A stretch of 64,000 bases of DNA from Xanthoparmelia taractica (GCA_033085395.1 JANQBS010000048.1:62001-126000), one strand, 5' to 3'; shown: positions 18,952 through 31,051, numbered from the stretch's first letter. The notes: generated by a model from the sequence alone, not told the origin. Numbers and translations are program-made.

Positions 18952-21900
18952 TGTCGCTTGTTCACATCCTTATGAACCTCTGGTGGTCAAGTCTCAAGCA
19001 GTTCGGAGAAACGTTTTTCCTAGATCAGTGTTTCAAAATCGCGCCTGCATGCTCTGTGCATTGGTTAAGGCACAAAACATGATCGTTTACAAATAACCAG
19101 CTGCTTGTTACTAGAAACATCAACTTTTCTGGAATATGTCCTGCTTAAGCGGTCGGTCATCGTAGCACTGCTCTGAGATCTCTCAATCGGACCACCCAAC
19201 GTCAATTTCCGCGTGGATCAATCTCTCAGTCCCCTGTTCATACATACAAATCCGTAAAGCTCTTAGTCTTGCTTGCTCAAGCCAAGCCTTGCACTGTTTT
19301 TACGTCCGCTCTCTGACCGCGCAGAGACCCATTATCAATCAGTTCATTGATGTGACCGACTTTACCGCTCCATCATGCCATTCTTACCCTCCTTTAAAAT
19401 CAGGTTTCTCCAAATCCAAAACCACATGGGGCATCTGAGACTCTTCCTAGATTGTCTATTGTCGGGGTGGGAGTTGATTTGCAGCAGCGCAGAGCGGCTG
19501 ATCATTATGCAATTTCATCCAGAGGTAATACCGCTGGATGAATAGAACATGACCGGCGCTCTCGTGACACAACATGTTGAACATCTCCAGTTGTTCCGTG
19601 GGTCACGCATACCATTCAACAACGTAATTAGCGCTATGTTTATTAGGTGCGTTAGCAGCCAGAGCGGCGCACAACCCAAAAGTGCTTGCTTGGCGTCCTG
19701 GCGCGCCTGTTACGCCATCAAAACGCGGGTTGCAAGTTTCCTTCTTTCATCCTTGTTGCAATGGCGGTGAAGAGCTTTGATTGCTCGCTCCTTTGCCTGA
19801 GTTTCGCAGGTGCGTAGTATCCTCAGTACTGGTAATGGACTCCCTTTCAGTCTTCATTACCATTCGCAGGGAAGAGGCCACCAACTCTCTGCCGACCCCT
19901 GAGAAGACATTGCAACTATATCACTTCGGGCTCCAGACTCCGGCAGTGTAAATATCGAGAGCAGTAGAGTTGGAGAAGGTTACACTTCTTGCACATCTTC
20001 TTGATCCTACAAAACCGGGCCATTTTCAATTCGCCAGGTCCGAGGTCAGGTAGACATTCCTTTCAAAGCAAGTTTTTGTTCTTTTAATTAATCGTCGTTT
20101 ATTTCGAAACCGTCGTCTTGCCAGACTAGAGTCCCATCTATCGTCACTGCACCGTTCCGAATATCTTCCTGTCAACCCTTTTACCTTTTCAATAGGCATA
20201 CGCTTGTCGTTTGCTGTTGATCACGTACGTGATTTCTTTTGTTCCTTGGACTGCAGGAATAGTTTCAGAGCTACAACTTACATAGTAGTGATCGTTTCTG
20301 GCCTGCTGTGCTAATATTACTTTTCTGTGTAGCTTGAACGGGTCTCCCAGTGGTCCTTTGCAGGATCTTCAATGACTGCTGGTTTGCTTTCTTTCGCCGC
20401 TTGCAGCTAGAGCGATAGATAGGCGCAGCTGGCAGGGAGAGAGGTGATGATAGCTATGAATGAGGAGGGTGATAGCAATGAGGCCGATGGAGGTGCGGGG
20501 GACGGTGTGGAGGGCAGTTTTGGTGATGAAGAAGTTCAGAGGTGCTAGGTTGTTGGCATTGGGTGACATGGGGGCGTATTTGTCAAGTTATGATTGGAGT
20601 CAGTCGATTGCATCGTCGGTCCTATCTCCCCACCGAAACAGGGGGTGTGAATGCAGGAGGGTGGGTGGCGCAGTACGGTGTTCGATAGGGACCAATCCAA
20701 GGTCATCATCCAACCACCAACGCACATATCCTGACTTATATATGTAAGGTATCATTATGTAATGAAACAAAGCGTACAGTCTATGTGGATATCTAGCTGG
20801 CTGTACAAGTTCGAATTCCACGCGGTTGAACCGTAATGTTGGTACAATGATGATGATAAAGATATGCACTGAGGGTCCGCTGATAAAGTTGCTTTTACGT
20901 GATGTATTTTAGGGTGGTTGCCCTTGGGCCCGTATCTACTTGTCAACTTCTCGAGTTTATTACGACTGACTGTGAGGTTATAGTAACTGGATAGATGGCT
21001 TTACGATATTGTCGTATGAGGTACGCTGATAAGATACTCTTGAGGTCAGCTGTTTGTGAAGCTCTAGATCTTTCTTAGGACGCTGTTTAGTTGGTATGTA
21101 GGAATAGAATAGAAAATGCGTAGACAGATCGATTATGCACTACTGTTACAATCGTAGTCAGGGGTTTGGGATGATGATTTATGATTTTGATTTTGATGGG
21201 GCGAATAGTAGGAATGGATTGGTCCCCTATCGAACATGCGGACGCAGGCACGGGTGTTTGCATGGAGCAAGTACGAAGGACAAGGATAGCCTTACCTTAG
21301 TCTGCATCTCATCGGTTACCAACTTGTTCTTGTTGCCTTTTGTAAAGTATTGTGTATGTGTGTGTGTGTGTGTGTGTGTTATTAATAGGAGATATTGAAT
21401 ATTGTCTGGTTGAGTGGTTGGTAAGACTTGATGCCCGAGAATTTGGAATTCAGGTCCGGATGGACGCCAATGCAACCAAGATGGGTATGGAATATAAGGT
21501 CAGCAAGAAGATGGCCAATCAAATGCCAGTCCGCGACACCTCCGGGGGATTTCCTGCGTCATGTATGCAATCTGAATACCAGGCTTAGCAGATGTCCCAA
21601 ACCCAAAAGAGTAATCATCCTCAAAAAGATCCTCCACATGTTCATGTAGTATTCTTCAATCCTACAAGCGCCAGATTTAATCCTCTTTCCTCTTTCCATC
21701 CCTCCATTCGCCTAATCTATACACTCGGACACCTTTACTTGGATTCAGCTCGCCGCCACCCACCATGATCAACCACGGTCACGTACTATTCCCACAATCC
21801 AATTCATCACATTCTTCTCACTACCCTCGCTTCTTCAGAGTAAAAGTATGGCGCCACATGACCATCCCTAACCGCCGGCATTGCTCCTTGGCGTGTAATC

Positions 21901-22396
21901 ATGCGAACAACTGGCTGAATTCCTCCTCAGCCACCCAACACCCCTTTCATGCATCGGGTGTGCTGTGATATGGCGTCAAGACGCACCAACACGCACATTG
22001 GTACTCGGTGGCCACGCAATGCCCCCTTTACCATTACACCTGACTGACTCCCCACCCAACAACTTGAATTTTTTCAATCTTCACACCCTCATTCAAATGC
22101 TTCCCCAACATCAACCATTCCCAATTCCAAATACATCATTCGAAAACCCCCGTGCCGTAGTCTTGCGACCAGGTCCATACTCGGCTGCAGCACTGGCTTA
22201 TCCGTCCTGACTCGGAGATATATCACACATAACCAATCATTGGCCGCGCCTGCCCTCGGACCTGATCGAGGAAAGCACAACCGAGACACGCCGGATCGAC
22301 ATCTTTCATGGCACACCCAGCATTGCCATCCGCATCATTGGCTGTCTCGGCGCGGCTTAGGTCGCTCTTCACCTGCTCCTTAGCCTGACTGCCTTG
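18952..22396. other. Long intergenic region
   Basis: 3.4 kb between the starts of SAM37 (minus) and the CoA-ligase (plus). Only short, unrecognisable open frames are present. There is a (TG)n microsatellite at about 21351-21380. No tRNA or transposon remnants were recognised. It may hold long 5' leaders or a non-coding RNA, but nothing shows this directly. Confidence 0.5.
21351..21380. repeat. (TG)n microsatellite
   Basis: About 30 bp of uninterrupted or nearly uninterrupted TG dinucleotides in the intergenic region upstream of the CoA-ligase gene. Confidence 0.85.
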
Positions 22397-24789
22397 ATGT
22401 CTGGCAGGAACAAATATGCCTTCTTTTCCACCATATTCCCATTTGCCAAGATTCGCAATATCTTCAGGCGCCGTAGGAAATCAACTACCTGGATCCTCGA
22501 GGATCCTGTCGAAAAGGGCGCCAAGATGGACTTGGTCTCATGGATCTTTGGCAACTCCAAATACAATCAAGACACCAAAATCTACATCGATCCCGAAAAC
22601 CGCCAACGCTCTATATCGGCCAATGAAGCGCGCACCCTTGTCAGGAGGTTCGTCGCCGGCTGGAAGGCCGTGGGATTGAAACCTGGCGACTGCGTGTGCG
22701 TGCACGCTTTCAACGATGTAAGCGCGAGACTTCTCCTGCCGTCATACCGCTGCTCTGGCTTCATCAGCTGAGCCCTTGAGAAGCGCCCGAGCAGTGCTGA
22801 CAGTCACAGATAATGTACACCATGCTTTTCCTTGGCATCATTGGCGCAGGAGGTCGGTTCACAGGTTCTAATCCGGGATACACACATACAGAGCTTAGGC
22901 ACCACATACAGAACACCAGAGCTCGATTTCTAATTACAGAATACGAACTGCTTCCCGTCATCGGGCAAGTGGGAGAGTATGGCGTGCCAGCTTCCAACGT
23001 ATTCGCGCTAGAGACGAACTCTCACTATGCCATCAAGTCTTATTGCAACTCCATTCAAGAGCTCCTGAACCATGGCGAGCGCGATTGGGTGCGTTTTTCA
23101 AGCGAGGAAGAAGCCAGAAATACCACAGCGGCTTTGCTTTCCACTAGCGGGACCACTGGACTACCGAAAGCGGCCATGATCTCTCACCACAGCTTCGTGA
23201 TGCAGGGTATCATGCTAGAAGATAGCAGGGAAAAGCCCTATAAGGTGAACCTACCTTTCCAGTGCTCCAACACCCTTCCACAATCCTAACAGTCCTTGAG
23301 TAGGCATCTCGTCTAATCAGTCTGCCGGAATTCCACGCATTCGCTTTCCCACTTGCACACATCGCGCCCATTCGAGAAGGTGTACCGACCTACATTATGC
23401 GCCGCTTCGAGCAGCAGAGGTACTTGTCGATAATCCACCAGTATGAGATTACTGAGACACCATTAGTACCAGTGATCCTGAACGCACTCATGAAAGGCGA
23501 AGCATCGACCAGGGAATTGCTAGCTTCACTTCGTCTGGTCTGGTGTGCCGGCTCTCCGTTGGACGAGAGAGCACAAGACGCATTCTACCGTCTCTTGGCA
23601 CCTACTGCGAGGGTCGTGCAGGTTTGGGGGATGACGGAATCTGGATGGATCACTACTTTTCTATGGCCTGATACAGATCATACCGGCAGTGTGGGCAAAT
23701 TGCTGCCAGGAATGGAAGCCAAGTGAGGGTCCCCCCCCATCCTTTCTTCCACAAATGACCAATGCCGCCCCCAGACTCGTCGCCCAAAATGGCAGCATAG
23801 TTGACCGAGACGAAGAACAAGCCGAGATCTACGTCAGAGGACCGCTCGTCATGCAAGGCTACCTTGGGAACCCTGAAGCTACTCGAGCCATCATAGACGC
23901 TGAGGGCTGGCTGAAAACCGGTGATGTGGGGTATACGTATGGAGGCAAATACTACATCGTTGACCGGGTAAAGGTTGGGCAATCCCTTAGATTCGGTCTC
24001 GATCCCATCAATGTGTGCCATATCTGATCGCCGCTGACCTGACTGCAACAGGAGATGATCAAGGTCCGTGGCTGGCAGGTCTCACCAGCTGAACTACAAG
24101 CAGTCCTTATGCTGCACCCTGACATTTGGGATGCCGCGGTCATCGGTATTCTCCATCCAAAAGACGAGACAACTGAAACCCCTCGAGCCTATGTCGTCAA
24201 AAAGCCTGGCAGTGACGTTGACCTGGCCGACATTAAGAACCACATGTCCAACTACCTAGCAAGATACAAGAGTTTAGACGGAGGGGTTGTATTCGTCGAC
24301 TCGATCCCCAAGAACCCAGCTGGCAAAATCTTGAGAAGGATCCTCAAAGACCGTGCAGATTCGGAGTTGCAAGTAGCTCGATCGACATCCAAGCTGGCGC
24401 AAAGCTGGAGGATGTTCATCAAGGCCACGGAACTGCTCTACGAACACTGGCGCTCCATGTCACTGCCCACATCTAACCCGGCTACAACGACAGATTCCGA
24501 CAACAACGAGACCGGCTCAAGCATTCATGCAACGCCAACCACAGCAAGCTCTGTATACAGCGATGTTGACGGAGAAATGGACTGCGATTGCAAGCCTCAC
24601 AACGAGCAAGGCAATGGCATTCTTCTCAACCCCAAAGATTTTGACCACGGCCGCATTCCGGACCCGGTGGATACGTGGCTTTTAGGGATCAAGATCCCGG
24701 GATCCTATGGGTATGAGGGTGGAATGCCTGATATTAGATCTGTTCTGCATAGTGATGCCCCTGGATTTAGCGTCTTTGCTTCGTCGTAA
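22397..24789 (+). CDS. Acyl/aryl-CoA ligase (AMP-binding, 4-coumarate-CoA ligase-like)
   Basis: Five exons: 22397-22717, 22810-23244, 23304-23722, 23775-23973 and 24052-24789, coding 703 residues. The adenylation motifs are all present: STSGTTGLPKAAM (about 217-230), VWGMTESG, GWLKTGDVGY, VDRVKEMIKVRGWQVSP and the catalytic lysine in NPAGKILRR. The enzyme should activate a carboxylic acid with ATP and load it on CoA; substrate is not readable from sequence. After the usual C-terminus there is an extra tail of about 140 residues, Ser/Thr-rich and ending WLLGIKIPGSYGYEGG..., as in some fungal relatives. The start is uncertain: ATG 22397 gives a very basic leader, ATG 22526 (MDLVSWIFGN) begins at the conserved region, and ATG 22416 plus a weak 53-nt intron would also fit. 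Confidence 0.85.
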
Positions 24790-25839
24790 TATATACAATA
24801 CAGCGGTAATAAAAGATTTTAGTCGGGCCATGCTGGCGATTATTCATGGTAACATTCCCGTGTTTTGCGATGGTTGTCTATCTGGAAATCATGTTTCATT
24901 ACCATGCCGACCTCATTACGCCCATCACTCGTTAATGGTAAAGGGGTAACCGCAAATCTCCTACATTGTCTAAAATTCTCACCTCCTCACTACCACACCT
25001 TCCCCTCACTCACATCCCCAACAACTCCCTACCCTTTTCCCCTCCTCCGTAACATTCCATCACCACATCCCCACTCACTCACTCCCCACCCCACTCCTCA
25101 TCCTACCCACCACCACCACCACCACGCTATCCAACAACTCCCTACCCCTCTTTCCCTTCACCTTCTCCGTAAAGTTCCATCACCGCATCCCCATTCACTC
25201 CCCACTCCTCCCCTTATTCTACTCAGCAGCAGCAGCACCACCACCACAGACGTCAGAATCCAACACCCCTCCACTTTTTCCTTCTCCGCCCGTTATCATC
25301 ATCTAGCTTCTTCATCCAGCTTTATCATCCAGTTTCATCCAGCTCCATCCAGCTTCAGCGCCCGGGATCGAGATCGAGAGATATTCCCACTTCACATCCC
25401 CAGAACGTGAAAAGAGCGTAGAGAAAGCTTGATGAGCGAGTGCATAGAGAGAGCTTTGTGAGCGAGTGGATGGATGGACGTAGCGAAAGAGAAGAGAAGA
25501 GAAGAGAAGAGGATGTAAGTAAGTGGGTAAGAAGCGCGGATTGTGGGGGTGGGGGTGGTTGAAAATGGGAAGGGGAGGGGGAATGGGAATGGGAATGGGG
25601 ATGGGGATGGGGATGGGGATGGGGGTAGGTGTTTTATGAGTTTGGGGGAAAGGGGGGATGAAGAGGGAGGGTGAGGGTGGTGGAGGTGGATATTAGGGGG
25701 GTAATGATGGTGATAGGTCGTTATGGACGTAAAGAGGAGGTGGAGTAGTAGGGTGTTAGTGGAGGAAGGAGGGCGAAGTTAGATGAAGAGGGGAGTGGGA
25801 TGTAGACGGCAAGGCGTAGATGGAACAGGGGTGGGGTTT
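24790..25839. repeat. Strand-asymmetric low-complexity block
   Basis: About 24960-25350 is C/A/T-rich on the plus strand, with (CAC)n at about 25107-25124 and CAG/CAC triplets at 25227-25250. It contains a degenerate tandem duplication of about 65 bp (near 25018-25080 and 25132-25200; shared CAACAACTCCCTACCC and TTCCATCACC). The strand bias then flips: 25440-25800 is G/A-rich, with GAGAA repeats near 25490-25512 and GGGAAT/GGGGAT repeats at 25580-25626. A 181-codon open frame at 24865-25410 is low-complexity His/Pro/Ser and is not accepted as a gene. Confidence 0.75.
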
Positions 25840-26346
25840 CTAGGTTTGCTTTGCACATGAGACTGGCTTCGGGGTTTGCTGCTGCGCCAGGTCGTGCGGG
25901 ACCATCTCAGGCACCGTGCTCTGAACAGCCATGTCAAGAAGGCCTAAGCCAGCAGTGACAATCAAGATTTTCGCAGGTCTATTCGCATAGATTGAACGGC
26001 TACATTCGTCAAACTGCACGCCATAGGGTTTCACGGTTGGCACGATAATCGTAACATCTCTTGCTCTCAGCTTCGGGTAGTCCGAGACAGCAACCGGTTT
26101 ATAGAAGCAGAAGGCGACCAGGTTAACAAGGAGTCGAGAGTAAGAAAAGAAGAATAAGACTATGAAGACACTTGGCATCGTGCCACCTAAGGAGAGACAG
26201 ATAAAGACCAAGAGACCAACAGAGCGGATATAGCACGTAGGCTGATATGTCTGAGTAAATAGTAATGGCAAGACTGCCCAAACGAAGAGGATTGCACAGA
26301 AGATTGCAGCTGTAGAAGACTCCATTGCAAGCAATCGAGGAGGCAT
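25840..26346 (-). pseudogene. Truncated GT2 polysaccharide synthase-like relic
   Basis: 168 residues. Two or three hydrophobic segments (AAIFCAILFVWAVLPLLF, LLVFICLSLGG, FIVLFFFSY) lead into RLLVNLVAFCFYKPVAV, then the start of a family-2 glycosyltransferase domain: DVTIIVPTVKPYGVQFDECS and NRPAKILIVTAG. This resembles fungal Cps1/hyaluronan-synthase-like membrane enzymes. Those are normally 400 residues or more; here the frame stops soon after the second strand, before the DxD and QxxRW catalytic motifs. Downstream is only G-rich low-complexity DNA, so no missing exon is evident. It could not work as a transferase. It is either a relic or a small protein that reuses the N-terminus. Confidence 0.6.
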
Positions 26347-27152
26347 AGGTATGCCATAGTGACAAGGTTGAAATTTTCACGTCACCACCGTGACGCGTTT
26401 AGTAACGCACTGCGTAATTTGTTGATTGAGCGCGAAATGAAGCTGAATCTAACAAGAACAGTGCTGGTAATTGCTCTTGACCTCCACAGAAAACCTATTG
26501 TTAGCTAAACCTGCTGAACGACTTATCATTGACATTTTTGATCCATATCCTAAGGTCTCCTACCTCAACATGTCGTCCATAATCGATAAAGAGACCCGCG
26601 AAAGGTAATCACAGCCGGCATATCACTATCGTCAGTACAGTAAACTTGAATTGACACTATCCTTTTTGGGAACACATTGACAAGACCAGAACGAAAGGAG
26701 AATACCTATCAGATCACTGACGGCTTTTGCTATGCATAAGGAACAACCAAAGCAAGCACGCTTTTGTGCATCAATATCAAAAGAATTACTGAGTCATAGC
26801 AGATGTCCAGTCATGACATTGAGACACCCAGCTAGCAGCCGCAGAGATCCTAACACACTCTAGCTTTTGTTTGGATCTCAAGGTATGCTGTTCTACGTTT
26901 GTACTTCCGAAGTCCTCTAGATCCCCGACGGAGATTGATTGCTGCCCAGATACAATAGCGGCCCAGGCACCTGGGACATAGCACCACGATATCCGAGGAA
27001 TCCGGCTGGCAGAAGAATGAGGTCTCAAGCTAGTGTCGGATATCACTGTCCAATGCTGACGTAGCATATATGACTAGTATCTCACGGGTTGTTCCCGTAC
27101 CACGGCCTTGATTTCTTGTCAACATGGACGGCTTCGCTTAGCCACAGCCACT
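26347..27152. other. Intergenic, no gene recognised
   Basis: Between the GT2 relic start and the ILV1 stop. A short ATG frame at about 26571 (MSSIIDKETRER) next to a possible donor might be a fragment of a lost first exon, but no continuation was found. Confidence 0.4.
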
Positions 27153-28911
27153 TCACTCCCGTAGGAACATCCTGTATGTTGGCGAGTCTGTACATTCAGA
27201 GAAAGGATAGCCCAGCTTCGATAGGAAGCCCTCCAACTCTTGCTTCTCGGCTAAAGGGCATTGGATGCCAGCCAGTACCTTGGCGATATCACCTCCATGG
27301 TTTCGATAATGGAAGAGTGAGATGTTTTGATCCAGTCTCAAGGTCGTCAAGAACTTGACCAATGCTCCCGGTCGCTCTGGAAAATCGAACATGTACAGGC
27401 ACTCATTCTGGACACCACTGCGACCACCAACAAGGTACCTCAAGTGCGACTTTGCAAGTTCGTCACTACTGAGATCTACCGCATCCATACCATTCCGACC
27501 TAGACGTTGGATCAAGTCTGGAAGCTCCGTTGACCGTGCGGATGCGTTTATGGATATGCTCATGAGGATACTGGCGGACCCTTCTTTGGCATACCGATAG
27601 CTGAACTCGGTCACGGAACACGGAAGTATAGTTTTTATAAGCTCAACGTAAGCCCCGGGTCTCTCAGGGATACTGACACCAAGCAAGGCCTCTTTCTGTT
27701 CACCCAAAGCGGCACGCTCTGCAACAAATCGTAATCGGTCGAAGTTCATGTTTGCGCCCGAAGCCAGTGCAACTAATTGTCGTTTGGGATTAGTAGATGG
27801 ATTCCGGTGAACATATTTCTTCAAGCCAGCCAAAGCTAGGGCGCCAGCGGGTTCGACGATAGATCTTGTGTCCTCGAATATATCTTTGATGGCTGCACAT
27901 GTCTCATCTGTTGTCACTTCGATGACGTCGTCTACGACCTCCAGACAGAGCCGAAACGTCTCTTCGCCAACGGATTTGACTGCGGCACCGTCTGCGAACA
28001 GGCCGACATCTTTCAAGACCACCCTCTCCCTTTTCTTGAGCGACTGCACCATTGCATTGGCATCGTAAGTCTCCACACCAATGATCTTAACATGCGGAGC
28101 GATGCGTTTGATGTAAACTCCCAGGCCGGCTATCAGCCCACCCCCACCAACGCAACAAAAGACCGCCTCCAATTCTTGCAGATTCGTTTGCCGCAGCAAC
28201 TCCATGCCGATGGTGCCTTGTCCGGCAATGACATAAGGATCATCGAAAGGTGCAATGTTGGTGAGGCCGTGCAGCTTCTCTAGGCGGTGTGCCTCACTTT
28301 TCGCCGAGTCAAAATCGTCGCCATGTAATACGACAGAGCCGCCCAGTCGAGAGACATTGAGATGTTTGATTGGGGGAGTTCCTAAGGGCATGACTATGGT
28401 GGCAGGTATTTTCAGGTGGCGGGCAGAATATGCAACTCCCTGAGCATGATTTCCTATACTCTCTCAGCTCAGAGCTGGAGATTGTTGTGCGGCTTCATTC
28501 ACCAGCTGAGCAGGCGACGACCCCCTTCCACCGCTCTTCTGAATTGAGGTGTGCCATTTTGTTGTAAGCCCCTCGTAATTTGAAGCTGAAGACAGGCTGC
28601 AAGTCTTCCCTTTTGAGAAGCACCTTGCACTCTAATCTGTTGCCAATGTTGATCGCTGGTGTAAGGGGAGTTTCTTTGACGACCTCATATACTCGGGAAG
28701 TGAGGATTAGGCGGAGATACTGTTCGTTTCTGTTAAGCTGAGCCAGAGTTCCTCATGAGATCTTGCATACATCAGGGTGGCCGTCAGGAAGCAGAAATGC
28801 CTCTGGTACTGAAGATGAAGCTGCAGTCTTCTCTGATGTGGGATTGGCAGAGTACTCAGTCAGAGGCATATCATTATAGATGCCATTTGCCATTGGTATG
28901 GGAGCCATCAT
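27153..28911 (-). CDS. ILV1: Threonine dehydratase (threonine ammonia-lyase), biosynthetic
   Basis: Three exons, 28771-28911, 28503-28719 and 27153-28453, give 552 residues. The enzyme converts threonine to 2-oxobutanoate, the first committed step of isoleucine synthesis, in mitochondria. Visible are HPDYLRLILTSRVYEVVKET, the PLP lysine in SFKLRGAYNK (about Lys94), ACSAGNHAQGVAYSAR and the glycine-rich phosphate loop CCVGGGGLIAGLG. Two C-terminal ACT-like regulatory domains follow (SIPERPGAYVELIKTI and FDFPERPGALVKFLTTL), which carry isoleucine feedback control in this family. Introns are 51 and 49 nt with phases that match. Upstream of the double ATG the frame closes, so no longer leader is seen; the N-terminus is only weakly presequence-like. 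Confidence 0.94.
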
Positions 28912-29292
28912 TCGATTGAGGCTGTCAGAGCGAGGGCGGAGAATGGAACATGAGGAGAGGAGTGGACTCTAAATGGCTCACGATACCATTAAAAATCGGT
29001 CAAAATGTTCGTTTTCTCCACTCACTGCAGTGGGCGGGCGGGCGGATTCTTTCCGCGCTCGATCGATCTGAGAAGCCCCTCGACAATGCCAAAGATCTCA
29101 TATATACAACGTTGGCTATCAATTCTCCTATTCTATTGTCCCTGCCGGAGGGTGTAAATTTCTCGAGTATTGGTCTCCGTCTGCTCTCATACACTGTAAT
29201 TACAGCAACTTCAATCCTCTGGACACTGCACTTGACATGACCTGATGACCGAGAGCTCTGGATATCTACCTTGCCTCTGATTCCAATTCAAA
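28912..29292. promoter_or_regulatory. Divergent intergenic region ILV1/RCF1
   Basis: 381 bp between the ILV1 and RCF1 start codons; both promoters must lie here or in the 5' leaders. No specific motif is claimed. Confidence 0.4.
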
Positions 29293-30110
29293 ATGTCCGA
29301 CGCACCTCTCCCCTCCTCTTTCGATCGCGACAGGTAAATCTTCCCAGCTATGCTCTACGCAGACTCTCCCCAGCTGACCATCATCTCAGTGAATTCTTCG
29401 ATGAAAACCGCTGGCAAAAGTTCACCCGTCGCCTCAAAGAAGAACCCCTCATCCCCTTCGGCGTCGGCCTGACCTGCTGGGCCTTCCTCAACGCCGCGCG
29501 CTCTATGCGCCAAGGCAACGGCGCCCGCACGAACCAATTCTTCCGCTACCGTCTCTACGCGCAATCCTTCACCCTCGTCGCCATGATCGGCGGCTCCTTC
29601 TACTACAACGCGGACCGTCTGAGGCGGAAAGAGTATACGGATCTGGTGAGTAAGAGGAAAGCGCAGGAGAAGAAGGATGCCTGGATCCGGGAGCTGGAGG
29701 CGAGGGATCTGGAGGATAAGGATTGGAGGGAGAAGATGGGGAGGGTGAGGGATTTCCAGAGGGAGGAGATGGAGAAGGAGGCGATGGAGGAGAAGAGGAG
29801 GCAGGAGGGGAAGAGTGATGATGGGAGGGGGATAATTGGTGCGTTGAAGGGGAAGATGAAGGATGTACAGGATGCGGAGGCGCGGAAAGAGGATGCGGAG
29901 TTGGAGCAGAGGAAGGAGCTGATGAAGCAGAAGAGATTAGAAGTGGAGAAGAAGCAAGAGGTGGAAAGAATGAAGCAGGCAGCAGTCAAGGAGGAGGCTG
30001 GAATGGGGCCTGACACAAGGGTTTGGGGTGAAGCTGGAGGGGGCCTCTTTGGATGGAAGCGTATTAGAGACTTTCTCCAGAAACCCCGAGATGGTGAAGA
30101 GAAAGACTAG
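29293..30110 (+). CDS. RCF1: Respiratory supercomplex factor 1 (HIG1 domain)
   Basis: Two exons, 29293-29333 and 29390-30110, give 253 residues. Exon 1 encodes MSDAPLPSSFDRD, the characteristic start of fungal Rcf1, and joins in phase to SEFFDENRWQKFTRRLKEEP. The HIG1 domain follows with two membrane helices: LIPFGVGLTCWAFLNAARSM, then a basic loop with the conserved N-QFFRYRLYAQ segment, then SFTLVAMIGGSFYYNADR. Rcf1 sits in the inner mitochondrial membrane and supports assembly of cytochrome oxidase and the III-IV supercomplex. The C-terminal 150 residues form a long, highly charged Lys/Glu helix, as in filamentous-fungal orthologues. The 56-nt intron (GTAAAT...CTGAC...CAG) places the start; the longer unspliced frame from 29271 is not used. 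Confidence 0.93.
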
Positions 30111-30427
30111 AAGCTGGATTGTCAATAGCGAGAAAGTCCAACTTGATATGTACATGTTTGGAATAGCCGGCAAGATCAAAGTGGGTGTCCTGAGCACGCT
30201 GTAATCGCCGTGCTGGAGCCTTCTTCGTATACCGCATCCATGCCATATGCTTCGCTAGCACTATAGCTGCACAAGGTAGTCCATATCTTCTAACCATGAC
30301 AGACCTCAAGACACCGCACCAGCCACATCCTCGGAGCGATCAATACTGATACCTCCTCAACAAGAACAACCGTTCGTCCATTCCCCTCCACCCACCCCCA
30401 AACCCCCAATCCCCGAAAACCCCCCTC
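30111..30427. other. Convergent 3' region RCF1/RTC6
   Basis: 317 bp between the stops of RCF1 (plus) and RTC6 (minus), C-rich towards its right end. Presumably both 3' UTRs; no gene. Confidence 0.5.
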
Positions 30428-31051
30428 TTACCCTTGCCGCTGCTTATGCTTCGGATTCTTCGAGCATATAACATACACATACCCTTTCCGCCTCACACTC
30501 TACAGAAAAACACACACACCAAATCAGCCTTCATTCAATTCAATTCAAAACACCCCAACCCAAAACGAAGCATTGCCAAAAAAGACGCATACCTTACACC
30601 CCTCACACAACTTCTTAACACTACTCCGAACTTTCATCCCCCTCATCCCCCCAATCCCCCTCCCCCTCGCCAACAACCCCAACCCCAGCCCCATCTCCCC
30701 ATCCCCGTCCCCCTCACGCCCCACAATCCCTCGCCCTCGCCCGAGCCCAGGTCTCCTCTCGAACTTCCACAGCGACGAAAACGTCCGCCATACCCCCTTC
30801 CCCTGTCCCCCTCCCCCTCCCCGTCCCAGTCCCAGTCCCAGTCGTCCTCCCTGTGCTAATCGTGTATGCGTATGTGTATGCGTACGTGGTGTTGTGCTGG
30901 TTCTTAAACTTAATCCCCCTTTTGTAGTGGTGAAACCGGTGCTGAAGAAAGCGCGGGCGGTACGTGATAGGCGGTAGGTGGAGAGAGAGAGAGAGGTGCG
31001 TAGTGGTGTGAATGGGTGCTGGAGATGTGGGAGGGTACGGAGGGCGGTCAT
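30428..31051 (-). CDS. RTC6: Mitochondrial ribosomal protein bL36m
   Basis: Two exons, 30593-31051 and 30428-30499, give 176 residues. The joined sequence contains the complete bL36 domain: RGMKVRSSVKKLCEGCK from exon 1 and SVRRKGYVYVICSKNPKHKQ from exon 2. The zinc ligands are Cys, Cys, Cys and His. The protein belongs to the large subunit of the mitochondrial ribosome; the yeast gene is RTC6. The first about 130 residues are a presequence that is unusually long and Gly/Arg-rich (GRLGLGLGRGGGGGQGKG), plus a His-Thr run from a (TG)n-like tract. bL36m precursors are generally much shorter. The antisense strand here is an open Pro-rich frame, which is a shadow. The 93-nt intron has GTATGC...GTAG borders. 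Confidence 0.9.

Noticed and set aside
24865..25410. 181-codon His/Pro/Ser frame
   Set aside because: Entirely simple-sequence DNA (CAC and CTC repeats) without complex segments or a credible start.
30434..30977. Pro-rich plus-strand frames
   Set aside because: Antisense to the Gly/Arg-rich leader of bL36m, whose identity is secure.
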